From: Lutjanus erythropterus
Taxonomy: Eukaryota; Chordata; Actinopteri; Lutjaniformes; Lutjanidae
NCBI GenBank assembly: GCA_020091685.1
Contig: CM034599.1
Coordinates: 57,531 to 121,530 of the forward strand
Direction: 5' to 3'
Length of the DNA: 64,000 nt
Part shown: one piece after another, positions 20,464 to 47,322 of the stretch
Layout of the letters: each line of letters begins with the position of its first letter
Position numbering within the stretch: the stretch's first letter is position 1
Notes under the pieces: generated by a model
Databases searched by the model: none
Seen by the model: only the letters and a program-made list of their open reading frames with translations
What the model was told of the DNA's origin: nothing
Program-made: the position numbers and the translations under genes

Positions 20464-21658
20464 GTTTCACTTGGACTATACTGCATTTACTCCAGCTGTT
20501 CTCCCATCATCCTTTGTACTGTGTAGCTGAAGTGACATCATCACAAGGATGAAGAGGAGGAGGAGGAGGGTGGTGCAGTTGGTTCTCTGACCTCCGTCCG
20601 TCCATCTGTATGGAGGATGTGGTTCTGCACTACCAGCCTGGATCAGCTGCTGGCCTCAGTTTTCTGTTGGAGAGGACAGAGAAGCTTCTGGAGTCTTTCC
20701 CCTGCAGGACTCCTCCTGTCTTCAACCCTTGGTTCCCCGCGGCAGCAGACCGCCACCTGCCAATCAGACCCGCCAGACCGGCTCCTGTCATCACCTGCAC
20801 CAGAGACGGGCTACAAAAACTACAAACATCACATGAAAGTCCACAAAACCCCAAAGAGGACATCTGTGTCTCAGAAACCACGAGTCACGTCACCCCAGCA
20901 GGGAGACCGTCCAGCAGACCATCTCTTGAAATACACAGAGACAAAGACGACTCACCGGTCAAACGGTCCTGGAGCGTCTTCACCCAGGGAGGAGTCCTGC
21001 TGCAGAGCTCCCAGTCTCTGTCCAAACACTTCCATCACATGGTGTCCAAACACCGGCTCCACCTCCGCCAGAGGGTCAGATGGGTCATCAGTCAACATAA
21101 CTGTGGGACGGCGGCAGCGGCCGAGGACCTTGAACAGGTCAGAGGCTGCGGTCTGTGAAGCTGCACACAGTTAAATGCTAACATGCTATCATCACTGGGA
21201 TCATTTACTGACATTTTATGGACCAAACAACTAATCAGTTATTGGGAAAATTATTGCCAGATTGTTCTCTAGTTGAAAGATGGGTCCAAACGTGAGCTGC
21301 ACCTGTTTTCACATGTTTGGACCCATTTTTTAACTGACAGGATTGTGACAGGAGTAATGAATGTGTATTTTGATTTCATGTGTATGAGTTCATGTCCATC
21401 TGTTTCATCATCCTCCTCACCTCGTCTCGCCCCGCTGTTCCCTCCTCCCTGCAGGTGTGGCGTGCCGTGAGCCGCTCCATCCAGAGCTCCAAGTTGCCGA
21501 TGTGTAACGCCAACATCCAGAGGGAGCGGGCGGAGATCTGGGTGTTCTGTGACGTCTTGCGGTCTGAGCAGGTGGGACGCTTCCTGAAGGACGAGCTGCA
21601 CCTGTCGGGGACAATCAAGCTGTCGGTTCACAGACTGGGGAACATCTTCAGCTTGTAG
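20464..21658 (+). CDS. shld3: Shieldin complex subunit 3
   Basis: Two coding exons, 20464-21137 (ATG at 20610) and 21455-21658, join in phase to 243 residues; human SHLD3 has 250. SHLD3 bridges the 53BP1-RIF1 side to REV7 (MAD2L2) and SHLD2 in shieldin, which protects DNA ends from resection. Blocks matching human are VVLHYQP near the N-terminus, NPWFP followed by LPIRPARPAPVI (the Pro-rich REV7 seatbelt-binding motif), RSWSV, and the C-terminus LPMCNANIQR, IWVFCDVL, VGRFLKDELHLSGTIKLSVH and IFSL. The middle is poorly conserved, as expected for this fast-evolving protein. The acceptor before the ATG is CCTCAG at 20463. A poly(A) signal AATAAA lies at 22500. Next gene downstream is pik3r1. Confidence 0.88.
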
Positions 21659-21865
21659 ACGAGTAACAGCAGCGTGGTTGCTCCAAACAAAACACACACT
21701 CAGGCTCAAACGTGTTTACAAAGTTTTATATTAATATTTTATCATCATCAAACTCTGTGACTCATCATAACTGCAGTCCTAAAGAATTCACATTATTGTG
21801 AGGTTCTTCTCCTCAATGTGTTACCTACAGTAGATGGTGGTCACTAAGAATATTTTCTCCTCTTT

Positions 21866-22243
21866 ACCTTTCTGTCAGACACTTTTCTGACAGGAAACCA
21901 CCATTAGACAAATATCACTCTCTACAAACCAACCAAACTCTACTGATAAAATCAGTAATTTTAGCTCACAGAACACAGGAGTTGATGGTCTACTGCTGCC
22001 TCCATCTGTTAGTTGGTCAGTGTTTTTGTGTGACTTGTGTGAATCCAAACTAATCCTTTAAAACACAGAAATCACATAGTAACACAAACACACTAACAGA
22101 TGGAGGCAGCAGCAGACCATCAACTCCTGTGTCCTGTGAGCTAAAATTACTGATTTTGTCAGTGGAGTTTGGTTTGGCTGGAAAGTGATATTTCCTGTAT
22201 AACAGTGGTTTCTCATGAGAAAAGTCTAACAGAAAGGCAAAGT
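21866..22243. mobile_element. Foldback/MITE element in the shld3 3' UTR region
   Basis: Two long inverted arms surround a short loop. ATCAACTCCTGTGTCCTGTG on the right pairs with CACAGAACACAGGAGTTGAT on the left. The outer edges also pair (ACCTTTCTGTCAGACACTTT with an end reading AAAAGTCTAACAGAAAGG). The element is about 380 bases and lies between the shld3 stop codon and the AATAAA at 22500. Confidence 0.85.
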
Positions 22244-22646
22244 TGTGAAAATATTCTAAATATAAAAACTGACATGTACTGTAGGGAACACACTGACTCC
22301 CTTTAATTATGTACTAATTTTATCGATATTTTATCCCAGTTTGGGGAACTACTGCTCAGTTTTCATATGAATATTTCAACTGCAGGACTTTATTAATATT
22401 TTATATTTATATCTGTGTTTTGGTGCCAGATTCTCCTCTGTGTTGTATATTTATGGATTTGAGCAAATGTTTCTGGATGAATTTTATATGTCGGTTTTTA
22501 ATAAATAATGGTTTAATGTATTAAATGAAGTGTCTGCAGTGACGGATGAATGGCTACATATGATGTGCAGTTTGTTCTGGAAAAGCTGCAGCTGCAGCAG
22601 TCACATGATGCAGGAGTCACATGATGCAGGAGTCACCATGCTTTTC

Positions 22647-22651
<5 letters not shown>

Positions 22652-22692
<41 letters not shown>

Positions 22693-22812
22693 CCATGTTC
22701 AAAGACTGCTGCTTGTATAAGACCTGAATAAATGAGGACAGCCTGAATACACCCCCCATCAAATACACACACACACACACACTTACTCTCTCTCTCTCTC
22801 TCTCTTTTGTTG
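22652..22812. repeat. CA and CT microsatellites
   Basis: A CA run at 22652-22691, another at about 22767-22782, and a CT run following. All noncoding. Confidence 0.95.
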
Positions 22813-23419
22813 CCATGGTGCCCTGTCTTGACAGCCTGCACACTGCATTAAAATCTGGGTTAGCGGATGTGACGTTAGCGCCCTGCCTCCCTGCCCAGCT
22901 GTAATCTCTTGGGTGTAATTTCTTAAATTCACGTTTGTGGCCTTTTAACACTGCAAACATGTGATCCAAAGACAAGATTGTTGAAAATAATTTTGGATTC
23001 GTAAACATGGATGAAAAATTAAATTTGTCGCTGGTGGCATTCATTTTGCAACACATGTTCACGAATTGAGTTTTATTTTGAAAGCCATCCAGAATTTGCA
23101 ATGAAAAACAACGAATGTAGCTCGTAAAATGATAGTAAATCTAGACTTTTGGGAAAAAAAACTGTAATGTAAAGTGTATTCTTATATCATCGGTGATCGT
23201 TTTACCGCAAAAGCGGTAAAAGTTATATTTTATTTTAGTGCGTTAAATTTTGCTTTATTTTGAAAGTGCGTACCGGAATTAAGTTGAGTACTAGCTAGCT
23301 TGACGTCTCCAATGCATCAGTTAGAATTCAGACGGCAGACCCACGAGTGTGTTCATCTCGGAAATAATCAGTGAAATATTATAATATTTGAGTTTTTGAA
23401 CGTCAGGACGTCGTGTGTG

Positions 23420-23488
23420 TTCTCTTTGTTCCAAAATGGCCGCCGCTGTTCGCGCCTCTGGACGTTTGAACTGGTGAAAAACTCAAAG
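23420..23488 (+). promoter_or_regulatory. Probable pik3r1 promoter and noncoding exon 1
   Basis: AAAATGGCCGCCGCTGTTCG contains a YY1-type AAAATGGC(C)GCC core in a short CpG-bearing stretch. It is followed by a strong donor AAAG|GTGAGA at 23488/23489. It is the only promoter-like sequence upstream of the first pik3r1 coding exon. The link to that exon is inferred. Confidence 0.5.
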
Positions 23489-24043
23489 GTGAGACGTTGA
23501 CAGAAGCTAACTGTTAGCGGGCTAAGCTAGCGCTGGCATGCATTGTCGTTTCCCGTTTCCTGGAGGGATTCAGAGCGTCTGAGTTTCATGACTGCGCCTT
23601 TATAGATCGATTTGACTACATATTGGGGATTTAGATAAAGATGAAATATCAACTTTGTTTTATTGTTTCTAATCAGAAAGTGTCTCAGATTTTCTGATCC
23701 GTTTTCCTTGCTCTGCTGTTTACTTAATGAAAGCCCATTTGAAACTCTGCTGCTTCTGTTTTTATTTAACTTACTTTTGTGAAATACAAGTATTTTAGAA
23801 GATACAAACAGTGTTTCATGTTAGAAACGTTGTTTTTCTTTTTTCGGCTTTATGAACGTGTTTGAAAGTCCTTTAGATTAAAATGTAGCTGTCAGTGATT
23901 CTCTTTTGACAGGAACTGGAAGTAAAAACCAGTTTCAGGGTTAAAAATTACATTTTCTTTATCGTCCTAATGCTTGTCTGATGTACATATTTTAGTTCAC
24001 GAAAATTGGTTTAATAGATATTATAAATTTGAATTTATTAAAT

Positions 24044-24359
24044 TAGGGCTGCAACCAATAATTGTCATCATCGATTAAAGTGTCTAGATTAGTTGATAAG
24101 TTTAGTCCATAAAATATTAGAAAATGTTGAAAAATGTGAATCACTGCCCAAGATGTCTTGTTTTGTTCACAACTCAAAGATCATCAGTTTACTGTCAGAG
24201 AGGAGGAAAGAAACCCGAAAATATTCACTTTTAAGAATCTGAAATCAGAGAATTTGGATTATTATTATTGTTATTGTTATTATTATTTTAAAAAAATACT
24301 CAAATTGATTAAATCAAAGTAGTTCATTATTTAATAATCCATTATTTGTTGCAGGTCTA
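24044..24359. mobile_element. hAT-like miniature element (most complete copy of the abundant family)
   Basis: The ends TAGGGCTGCA and TGCAGGTCTA form imperfect terminal inverted repeats. The interior carries the family hallmarks (TAGTCCATAAAATATTAGAA, ACTGTCAGAGAGGAGGAAAG). It has no coding capacity. Relatives lie near 6.3, 7.8, 10.1, 20.0, 21.2, 30.4, 31.0, 36.4, 54.7 and 60.9 kb. Confidence 0.75.
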
Positions 24360-24482
24360 GACTAAACAAATTAACATGCCATTAAATGTACAAAAAAATA
24401 GTAATAAAAGTAAATGTAAGCGTTAATTAATTTGTAGGATGTGACATAAATATTTGTTTAAAGTGGCCTCCTCTATTTATTT

Positions 24483-25606
24483 TAGGGCTGTCAATCGATC
24501 ACAATTAATTGCATGAGTAAAATTAACAAAAAACAATTACAAATATTGTCCAGAAACCCTCACAGGCACTGCATTTGGTATGAAAAATATACTGGTATAA
24601 TAATATTACACAGTCATCAGTCCACCAGGCACAGATGAACATACTGACCTGCTCAGTTTAACTTTAAGGCCAAAAACACACTGAACTTAAATAGAAAAAT
24701 CACTTAAAGCTTCAGTGGTTCACTGCAGGCTTCAGATTTAACATTCAAACACCACAGAACCAGCTGTGTTTTAGGAAAAGGTTGGTATTTATATGCATTT
24801 ATTTATTTCTCTAGTATTATTATTGTTAATAATAGTTAATTTCTTGTCCTCTGAGGAGAAAAATCCTCTCCTTTATTCAGCTCAGTCTGTATAATGATGA
24901 AACAGTGTTTCTGTATTAATGCAGCAGGATCATTTCCATCAGTGAGGATGTTTTAGATCACAGCAGACAGTAAACTGCACACAGACACACACTGAGGACA
25001 TGAAGAGGAGAGACACAGTCTGGACTCTTCATCATGACTTACAATAATGCAGCGCAGAGACAAACGTTTCATGGAGGAGACGAGCGTCTGTCAGTTTGGT
25101 CTTTACAGAGACAGATATTTTAATCTGTAGTGTTTAAACCACAGAACTGTACAGTAACATCAGGATTCATCATCAATAAAGTTTTTATATCAGTCAGTAC
25201 TTCACTCACTCGCTCCTCCTCCCTCCCTCCTCTCTGCAGCTCCTCTCTCCTCCCTCACTGTTACCATCAATCAGCAGGAAGTAATCAAGTATTTAAAAGT
25301 AAACAAATGCAACTTGCTCTGCTGAGGCTCAGACTTATCTCTACTTTTACCTGGTTTCAGGTGGATCTGCAGCTCCATCAGCTCTCACTCATGTCCCTCC
25401 TCATATACTTCTGTTTCTTTGCGCTGAGCCACTTGTCTAAACATTTGACAAAAGCTTGTGTTTTGTCTTTGTGAATGAGAGCTGTTTTATTTCCAGCTGC
25501 TGATTCAAACTATGGTTCAGGCCAGTATAACAGAATGTGTGTTAATCGCACATTTAAAAAATTAGTGGCGTTTAGTGGAATTTGCTTTAACGCGTTAACT
25601 TTGACA
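24483..25606. mobile_element. Nonautonomous hAT-like element, related to the one at 51.7 kb
   Basis: It begins TAGGGCTGTCAATCGATCAC and ends near AACGCGTTAACTTTGACA. These match the edges of the element at 51715-52853, although the last few bases of the right terminus appear lost. The interior lacks a transposase. Confidence 0.65.
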
Positions 25607-26309
25607 AACTTTATTCCCTCTTCTGCAGTTGATCTATGTAATCTGATGTTGATCGACCAAAAGGCAAAAAGTCAACCCCAGGACACTATGAATGAATTTT
25701 TAAATAAATGTTATATTTCAATCAATTAAACATGAATATATTAATACATATAATTGAAAAGTAAATAATAAATATAGAATGATGACATATTCATTCATTT
25801 ATATATGGTTTGGCAGTTTCAGTCCTCCCTATGATCTCTTAATTCTTTTTAGGTCACAGAAATTAATTTCTATTAAGTTTGATTATCGATTACTGTTTTC
25901 AAGTCAAAATATCAATAATATAGTTCTCTGATCACAGCTTCTCCAAAGTGAAGACTAGATCATTTTCTCTGTTTTCTATCAAGCAGCAACTAACAGTTAT
26001 TTTAATGTCAATAAATGTTTTTTTTCTTGATTAACTGTGTGTCTTATAAACATGTCAGAGTAGGTTTTTTTTAAATGTTACTCATCACATGAGACAATGA
26101 GGTGAGAAATGAGAAATCCTGTCAGTTGAGGAGGTGGAAGTGTTTTTCCTGTTGATCGACTCATCCTTTCACATCTTGATTTATGTTTCCGTGAACAGTC
26201 TTCGTGTTTTGGACTTTTTAAATTTTCTTGTTACTTTTAATCCAATGAAAGCCAGAGAGTGACCAGTTAAGACGCTGAAGTTAAAAACCAAAACAGGGTT
26301 TGAGAGGCT

Positions 26310-26550
26310 GAATGGAGGTGACCACACGTCAGACACATCAGCTGACGTTATTGGTAGAAAACCCTTATTTAAAAAAAGAAGCAGAAGTGCTGTTTCACAG
26401 CACAAATACCACATAATTGATTATTATTATTTATGAACTAGATCACATGACCAGCAGCGTCATCACGATTTGTGTTTCACCGCCTCGTCTGAACAACATA
26501 TTCTGTCAAAAATATTGTTTTTAAGAGTAACACAACTATAAAGGAACGTC
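26310..26550 (+). repeat. Inverted-repeat partner A in pik3r1 intron 1
   Basis: A segment including GATCACATGACCAGCAGCGT and AAGAGTAACACAACTATAAA is repeated in reverse orientation at about 31190-31430. The two copies are 4.7 kb apart with recognisable but diverged identity. Confidence 0.85.
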
Positions 26551-27120
26551 AAATCATGGCCTCTGTTTTTTGGAAAGAAAGAAAGAAGACATCTTTGAAA
26601 GAGTTCCAGGTGAACTTTTATAAAAAAAAATAAAAAAAAATTCTAACAGGAAGCAAAAATGGTTCTATGGGGACAAGCTGAAGAACCCTATGTGGTTCTG
26701 GTTAGCAGCTTTACTTCTAAGGGTGTATGTAACACTGTCAGAGAACATGGAACATGTTGCTGTGGAACTAAAACTTTGATTGAGGGTAAAAATCCATTTG
26801 GTATTGTTTGATTAATTGATTAATTGATGGTTAATTTTACCGATGATTGATGAGGGACAGAGCTGACGGATCGGAACTGTCATTTATATATGATTGTACT
26901 TCCTGTACAATCAGTTTCAGCAAAAATCTGACTTATTACATTTCTTTGTCTGAAAAGTTAAGTAACTATTATGAAAGTTATGTGATTATAGTTTGAATTA
27001 ATTACAGTTTCAGGCACTTTTCAAACCTTGAATCCATTAAAACAAACTGACTGAACAGACAGTTTGAGGCGTCTGTCTTCTGTCTCGTGGGTTAAAGTTT
27101 GTCCTGCTCTTGTCTCGCAG

Positions 27121-40440
<13,320 letters not shown>

Positions 40441-41487
40441 CCCCGCCCCCGGCCATCGTGGACCAGCAGCAGACCTTCTTCATGAGCCTGCCGGTCCAAC
40501 ACTCGTCTCTCTTTACAGACCAGAACTGGAGAACCACACAACACAGGAACCCTCAGACAGAACCCTCAGACGGTCAGGAGTCTGTTTGAAACAGACCGAA
40601 GATGAAGTTTGACGTTCTCCTCCATCCTGCAGGAACGCTGACCTCGGTCCGATCCTTCGACAGAGGATCTGATTTCTTCTCGTCAGAGACGGCGGTCGGG
40701 ATCACACAGGAACATGTTTTGTTTTTTATTTTTCTGGCAGATTTGAGCGCCGCTACAACAGAAAGAGCGATTCATCGACGGGTCAGACTGAGCAACAGAA
40801 ATCAGTCCTCATAATGAATATTTTATTAATGTCACACATTAACTGTTGCATCTAAAAAACACAGGCCGATTTAATAGAGATATTTATTTTATGAAAAAGT
40901 TTATTTAGGAGTCAAACTGAAAGAAAAACGATGATAAATTAAACAACAAGCTGTTTCTCGTCTGATTTTTTTGAACGTTTCTTTTTCAGTTGTGAAAACT
41001 AGTGAACAAGAAAAAAACTAAAACTGCATCAGTTTCACACATTTAAATTCAGTCGCTCTTTTTCTGTATTTTCAGTTTATTTCAAAGAGAAAAACAGTTA
41101 AAAAGTTGTTAAACTCAACGAGATGAACAAAAGTAGTGTTGGTTGCTAGGTAACAGACGATGTTGGATTGAATATTTAGGATCTTATGTGAGACTTTAGA
41201 CTCCAGGCTCGTTCAGAAACGTGTCCCATGTGATCACGACCTCGCTGCGACCAACACATTTCAGTCCAGTTTGCATTTCCTGTCTGTGGAGAAACGAGGT
41301 ACTGAACCATCACACGTCACTTCCTGTCATCTCGCTGAGGTCAGAGGGCGGAGCTGCTGCTTTAAAATGACAGACTCCTCTTTTAATCATGAACCGCTGC
41401 TCCAGCTACAACTACAACTACAACTGGACTGGTCCCTGAGACTACAACTACAGACTGACGATGATGACGATGATGACGATGATGACA

Positions 41488-41523
<36 letters not shown>

Positions 41524-41700
41524 TCAAAGGCAAAATGGCAGACAATCCTAGAAGTCTTTCCTTGCAAACACTGTGAGCGACTCTGAACGAGGTTTAAAAT
41601 GACGGCGACGTGACCGACCCGCGTCTTAAAGGACCCGCGTCTTAAAGGACCCGCGTCTTCACGTTTGTTTCCACTTTTATTTCAATAAACGTCCTCAAAG
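40441..41700 (+). other. pik3r1 3' UTR (probable)
   Basis: The region follows the stop codon at 40438-40440. It contains a CTACAACTACAACTACAACT run, a GAT/GAC microsatellite (41458-41523), and a short CCGCGTCTTAAAGGA duplication near 41.62 kb. A consensus AATAAA at 41684 is the best candidate poly(A) signal. Confidence 0.45.
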
Positions 41701-44340
41701 ATTTTCTCACTTTGGATCAAAACTGTGAGAAAAAAATCAGGAATGATGAGAACTGGATCTGCTGCAGACAGAACAAACATTATCTTCTTTATTCCTTTTT
41801 TGTGTATTTAGACACGACTTCCTTCCTTTAAGAGAGAACGGTGTTTCATCTGTTGCCGTGGTAACCACCTGCTGACATTTTACTTGGAAAAATGTCCTGA
41901 ACTTCTTCAGACTCTAGTTTGATTTTCCCATTTTTCATCCCGATGTTTAAACTGAAACATGCTTGTGATTTCAGATGATCAGAAGTCACCAACAGTTAAT
42001 CGATCGGAACAAACTGATCAATACAACGCTCGGTGTGAACGTTTGAAGGTCTGTTAGAAACTGTGAGAATCATTTTGTTAAATAATCCACAGAAAAGACA
42101 AATATTCATCCACAGACATTCTTTTCTTCAGTGATCAATAATCAATAGTTGATCGGTCTGCTCTGTGTGTGAGGACTTTTCATATTTGAGATTTTGCACT
42201 GATGATCACATTTGAATCCTCATCGATTAAAAGTCACGTGTCACTGAACTCAGCTGCAGCTAAAGATCATTTTTATTATTGATGAATTATTAATCAGTTC
42301 TTCAATCCTCTTTTTCAGATGTTCGTGTTTTAACCAAACTACAGTTCAAAATATGTTCAGCAAAACCTCAAATACCAATAATTTTCATCAATTATTATTT
42401 TCTTGATTGATTGTTTAAAAATATTGATCAATGATCTGATATCAGAGTTTGAATTTACAGTCACACGAAAACAAAGAAAATCCTCCCAGTTCAGAAACTG
42501 GAACCAAAAATAACCTGAAGGATCAATTGATTGCCAGTTATTGATTATTGGCTCGTTTTAGGTTTAATATCTGTTTTCCAATCACAGAAAAGAGGCAGAT
42601 CTTCACTCTGGAGGATTATTGGTGTTTGATTTAACAGATCCTCAGAATTGTTGGCAGTTTTCTAATTAATCAGTTGATTAATCGTTTATTGTTATTTTTT
42701 TGGACGACCGACGTTAAAGAATTTCGTTTTATAGATTCAGGATCTCGAAGACGATATTTGAAGACATTTCTTCAGGTCGAGCTGCACGATGAGTTTAAAA
42801 AAACGTCCGTTATTTTGACTGAAGGTGTGACGTGTGACACGGTTCGTTAATGATCAATAAGTTTTTACAGAAAATGAAGCGTTGATGATTTGATATTTGT
42901 TGGGGTCAAACGTGGAGAACATCTTTAGAACGTCTCTGCGGCTCCACTCGTCTTCAGGATTATGACGCTTTTTCAAAAGAAATCCTGCAGTTTGGTTCTG
43001 TGCAGATTTTTCACTCAGCTGTTCTGTGATGTCAGTAATGTTGATATTTATTTTGCGGTTCTGTCTTCAGTGTTTTGCTTAAAAATGAAATTTCTTTTGT
43101 TTTATAAATAATGACAAGAACTGTTTGGTTATTAAATTCACATTAAATTTCTCTTCAAGTAATAATCTGTTCAAAAGAGACAAACTTAAAATTCTGTTTT
43201 CATGATCTGTGAATAAAATAAATGATGACCTGCAATAAAAAATAACAGAAGAGTTCTGATCCGCGAGGATCCGACCAGAACACAGAACCAACGGTTCTCT
43301 TCAGTTTCACTTTAACTCTTTAAATGATCATTTGTGCAAAAATCTCAAACATGAGATGTGATGTGCTGCTGACGTTCAAAGATCATTCTGTTTAAAAAGA
43401 CAAACAAAAATGGATGATCAAATCTTTTTTTTCTTTACTAACTGGTTTCACAGGACGAGCGAACGTGTCGGCAAACGACATCACTGCATTATATCTGAAA
43501 TATTTCTGCGTAAATTTACAACATTTGGTATTTGGTGGTTTTGCTTTAATGATGCAGCATCTGTGGCTCATAAATATTTATTTTTATGTTCAATTACTTC
43601 AACATATTTCTGACAGCTTTGTGGCAGCGTGTGGCTGAAGAGGACGCAGAGAAACAGGATGTTAAATCTCACCGAACCTTCCCGCCGTCTGTCGATCACA
43701 TGAGATTTTCCTCTGGAATCTGTCGGACGTTCCAGGTTTTGTCTTTTTCTCAGTTTAATTATAAAAATCATCCTGAATCCACAAAATACATCAACAGTAT
43801 TTTCTGTATCAGAAATGTTTTTTTTCATTCCTTCTCTTTGCTTCTTGCTCTTCATGTGGACAATAAAACACCCGGATCTTAAACTTTGTCTTTATTTTAT
43901 TTGCTGTGACTCAGATTTTGACTGAAATCATCTTTATTCTCACATTTTGCAGGTTTTCTTCTGTAAAATGCGTCGCTCAGTATTTCTGCTGTCAACATGA
44001 ACTGAAAGCAGAGTCTTTCGATAAAAACTCGAACATTTACGGTGGACGGGGACAACTTGTTCGGACGCATGTTCTTGGCAACTCCAGTAAACCAGTGTCC
44101 AATACGCCGGAGTCTTTGGATGCGGTGACCCATTTATTTCCACATGTGCTCACCTTCACACAGGTGAATCATTATACGTCGATTCTGTTTTCTCTGACAG
44201 TCAAGTTTCCTCTGAACAGTTTCACTTCCAACACATTGTCCAACAAACGTCCGCCGCCACACACACGGTCAAAAAACTGTTTGCTCGCCGTGTTCACACA
44301 CCTGCTGCTCATCAGCTTCACCTCATATCACCTGTTTCTG

Positions 44341-44390
44341 CCCTCGTGTTCCACCTCGTGTTCCACCTCGTGTTCCACCTCGTGTTCAAA
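44341..44390. repeat. 12-base tandem repeat, 4 copies
   Basis: CCTCGTGTTCCA repeats about four times; noncoding. Confidence 0.95.
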
Positions 44391-45823
44391 CAAAATAAAT
44401 TACCTCTACAAGAAATAAATCAAACAAAAATATTACTGTGCCTCCAACGAGACGTAAAGGTTAAATCTACTGTTTGGTGCACAGAGGGAAGAAAAATGTT
44501 GAGCTGTAATCGGGTTTGGGCTGAAATATGCTAATGAGGGACGGATTCAGTCCAGGTTTGGGTCTTTGGGCTCAATCTTTCAGGCCTGATTTAAGTTCTA
44601 CCTCCGTCCACAGAGAGGAGGGAACATTTTCTTAAGTTCTCTGACTTTTGTTCGTATGATGAACTTCTATATCTCCTGTGTTTTAATATTTACATGTTTT
44701 AAAAAAAGAAAAAGAAACATGAGTCAGCTGACCAGTTTAACATTTAAACTCTGCAGGAGGTTTGAACTAAACTCAGACTTTCTGTGTGAAACTGACAGAA
44801 ACAGACTGAACTGGTTTGGTCCTCCAGGACCTGTCTGGACCCGACTGTCCCCTGTCTCACCTGGACACATTCCTCCATGTCTGCAGGTAAACTGGAACAC
44901 AACACCAGGCTAACTGTTAGCTGTTAGCTTCACAGTCACTAACAGACAGACTGGTTGTTTAATGTCAGTGTGTCCCTGTCCTCCTGTCCTCACAGACAGT
45001 CTGTCTCTCTGTCTGTCCTGCACCATCACTGTCTAACTTTATTCATCTTTGTAACTGAGCTGACACTCACCGTCTCCAGCGCGTTGATTGGTCGGTTTAC
45101 TGAACGTCTCCCTGCCTGTTAACCTCTTAAATCTGGTTATGAACCGGCTATTTACTGGTAATCTGGTAATCGATTTAACACCGACTCCTCAGTGAATAAT
45201 CACATCCGGTTAGGAGATTTCAAAATAAGAGCTTCATATTCACTCTAATCAAAAGCATTTGTTATTATTATTTATTCTTAAATAAAGTTAATTTGAATAT
45301 TAGAGCATTTTTTAAACCTCAGCTGAATTTGTTCACCGTTTCTAGAAATGAAAAATGATCACTGCCTCCTACTGTCAGCTCCCCTGAACTACAGGTTCAA
45401 CCAGAACAACTGTCCCCAACATCAGTTCCACCTGCTGCTGAACACATTCCTCTAATATTATGACATTTTCCCAGGATGGTGAAGGTCTGGCCCTGCCTCC
45501 GATTGGTTTACTGTGATATTTTTACCCAATCACACTCCTCCTTCAACCTGCGCACCCAAATGACCCAAACCAACCAAGACAAGTACGAGCCAATCAGAGT
45601 CAGAGTAGAGAAAACAAAATTTACGTGAGAGCATGTGCGGGCGAGTGGTGGGTTTTGTCTCTTTGTCCACTTTTCTTTCAACGTGTCAGTTTTTCTTCAA
45701 CAATTATTATTTATTTATTTATTATATATTTATGTATTTAAAATCTCTTCATGTTACAGATAAAGTAACAAACTGTCCACAGAAGAACATCAGACTGCTC
45801 CTTTAAAGTGTTTCCAGCAGCAG

Positions 45824-45825
<2 letters not shown>

Positions 45826-45890
<65 letters not shown>
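45826..45890. repeat. GT dinucleotide microsatellite
   Basis: About 32 GT units. Confidence 0.98.
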
Positions 45891-45892
<2 letters not shown>

Positions 45893-47145
45893 CACTGAAC
45901 ACATTTGTTCTAATCCTCAGGGAGGCGTTTTATTTTCACGTCTCGTTCTCATGAATGTGTTGAATTATCTCAACTAAACTTAATTAGTTGCTAAACTTTA
46001 ATTTGAACTATGTTGCTTTTAAATTTTAAATCTTCTCAACTCTTTTGTTTTTACAGTGTAACAGTGTCGCACGCTCAGATTAACAGACTCCTGTTTTTCC
46101 TTCTCATCAGTGAAACAAAGCTGGACTGCAGATATAAATCTTAAAATTAAAACTCTTTTATTTATTTTGTGACCCCGAATAAAATTTCCTGTGACCTCCT
46201 GAGGGTCACGACCCAGTGTTTGGGTCTGATTTGAAGTGAGGCTCTTTGTGTTGATCTCTGTGAATATGGTGATGACAGTCTGTCCTTTGTGTTTCAGCTG
46301 GGTGGGTGTGGCCATGGGGGAGGGGGGTGAACAGGTGGAGTTACCTGCAGCAGGTGCAGCTCTTCATCACTCAGCAGCTTCCAACAATCAGACGGTGAGT
46401 GTTTAAACCTCCTCTCTGTCTCCTCCTGCCGATTGATCATTATTGATCCTTTATTTCATCCATCAAACCAGACGTCCTGATTCTGTGTCCGGTGCAGAAA
46501 CAGAGCGACTCAAACACAGAGAACAGGTCAGAAACTCTTCATCGTCCTCATCCTCATGAATGAATCATGTTTGTGTGAGTTCTGCTCGTCAGGTTCAACT
46601 GACCTGTGATCAGTTTGTGTCCAGCACACAAACACTCACTGAGTGTTCACATTTTAGCAGCTGATCAATATTTGATCAATACATGATTGATGTTCTTTAG
46701 GCTGAAGAGTGAAACTTGATATTTTAGCAGCAGTTGACAGCTGTTCACTTCATGTCCTGAGACGTTTACTGTCTGTGGGGTTTTTCATTGTTTCCTGGTG
46801 TGTTTGTCACATCTTTAAACCGGTTTAAACCCGCCCAGAGTCCTGCTCCTGTTTAGCCCTGCTGTTAAAATGTGATCTGAATCCAGATCAGGAAAAACAC
46901 ACGTCCAGATGAGCCTGAACGCATCAGCAGGTCGTCTGTGTTCAGATGTCAGATCGGTGTGAACAACCTGGACACTGATCACATTTTAATCACAGGTGTG
47001 AATGGTCTGTCTCTCTCTCTGCCTGTCTGTCTCTTTGTCCAACTGGGTGAGTCACTTCCTGCTTCTCTCAGCTGCAGGAAAGATGTTTTGTGTTGAAGAA
47101 GATGAGTCACTCTGTTTAAATCTCTGTGACACAAACCTTTTAAAT

Positions 47146-47322
47146 CAGTGTTTCTCAACCCTGGTCCTCAGAGGACACATGACACATCCACATGATCAGC
47201 TCGTCATCAAGCCTCTGCAGAAACCTGACAACAACCTGATCATGTGAATCAGGTGTGTTGGAGCAGAAACATCTCAAACATGCAGGACAGTGTCCTCTGA
47301 GGACCAGTTCTGAGAAACACTG
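47146..47322. mobile_element. Small hAT MITE (CAGTGTTTCTCAACC type)
   Basis: Terminal inverted repeats are CAGTGTTTCTCAACC...GGTCCTCAGAGGAC on the left and GTCCTCTGAGGACC...GAGAAACACTG on the right. Eight-base flanks TTTTAAAT and GTTTAAAT differ at one position, fitting an old hAT target duplication. The 177-base length and palindromic layout match a MITE seen across teleosts. Confidence 0.85.

Larger units (their letters stand above)
23489..27120 (+). other. pik3r1 intron 1
   Basis: A 3.6 kb inferred intron. It contains a full-looking hAT-type miniature repeat at 24044-24359, a second hAT-like nonautonomous element at 24483-25606, and an inverted-repeat partner at about 26310-26550. No exon is seen. 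Confidence 0.55.

Noticed and set aside
43406-44420. Several overlapping open frames in the pik3r1-gelsolin interval
   Set aside because: They overlap on both strands, lack splice context, recognisable domains or codon bias, and include a 12-base repeat.
46298-46394. Possible 5' exon of the gelsolin-like gene with its own ATG (MGEGGEQVELPAAG)
   Set aside because: It has acceptor- and donor-like edges, but joined to the next exon it is out of frame with MVFHPEF. At best it is a UTR exon, so not listed as coding.
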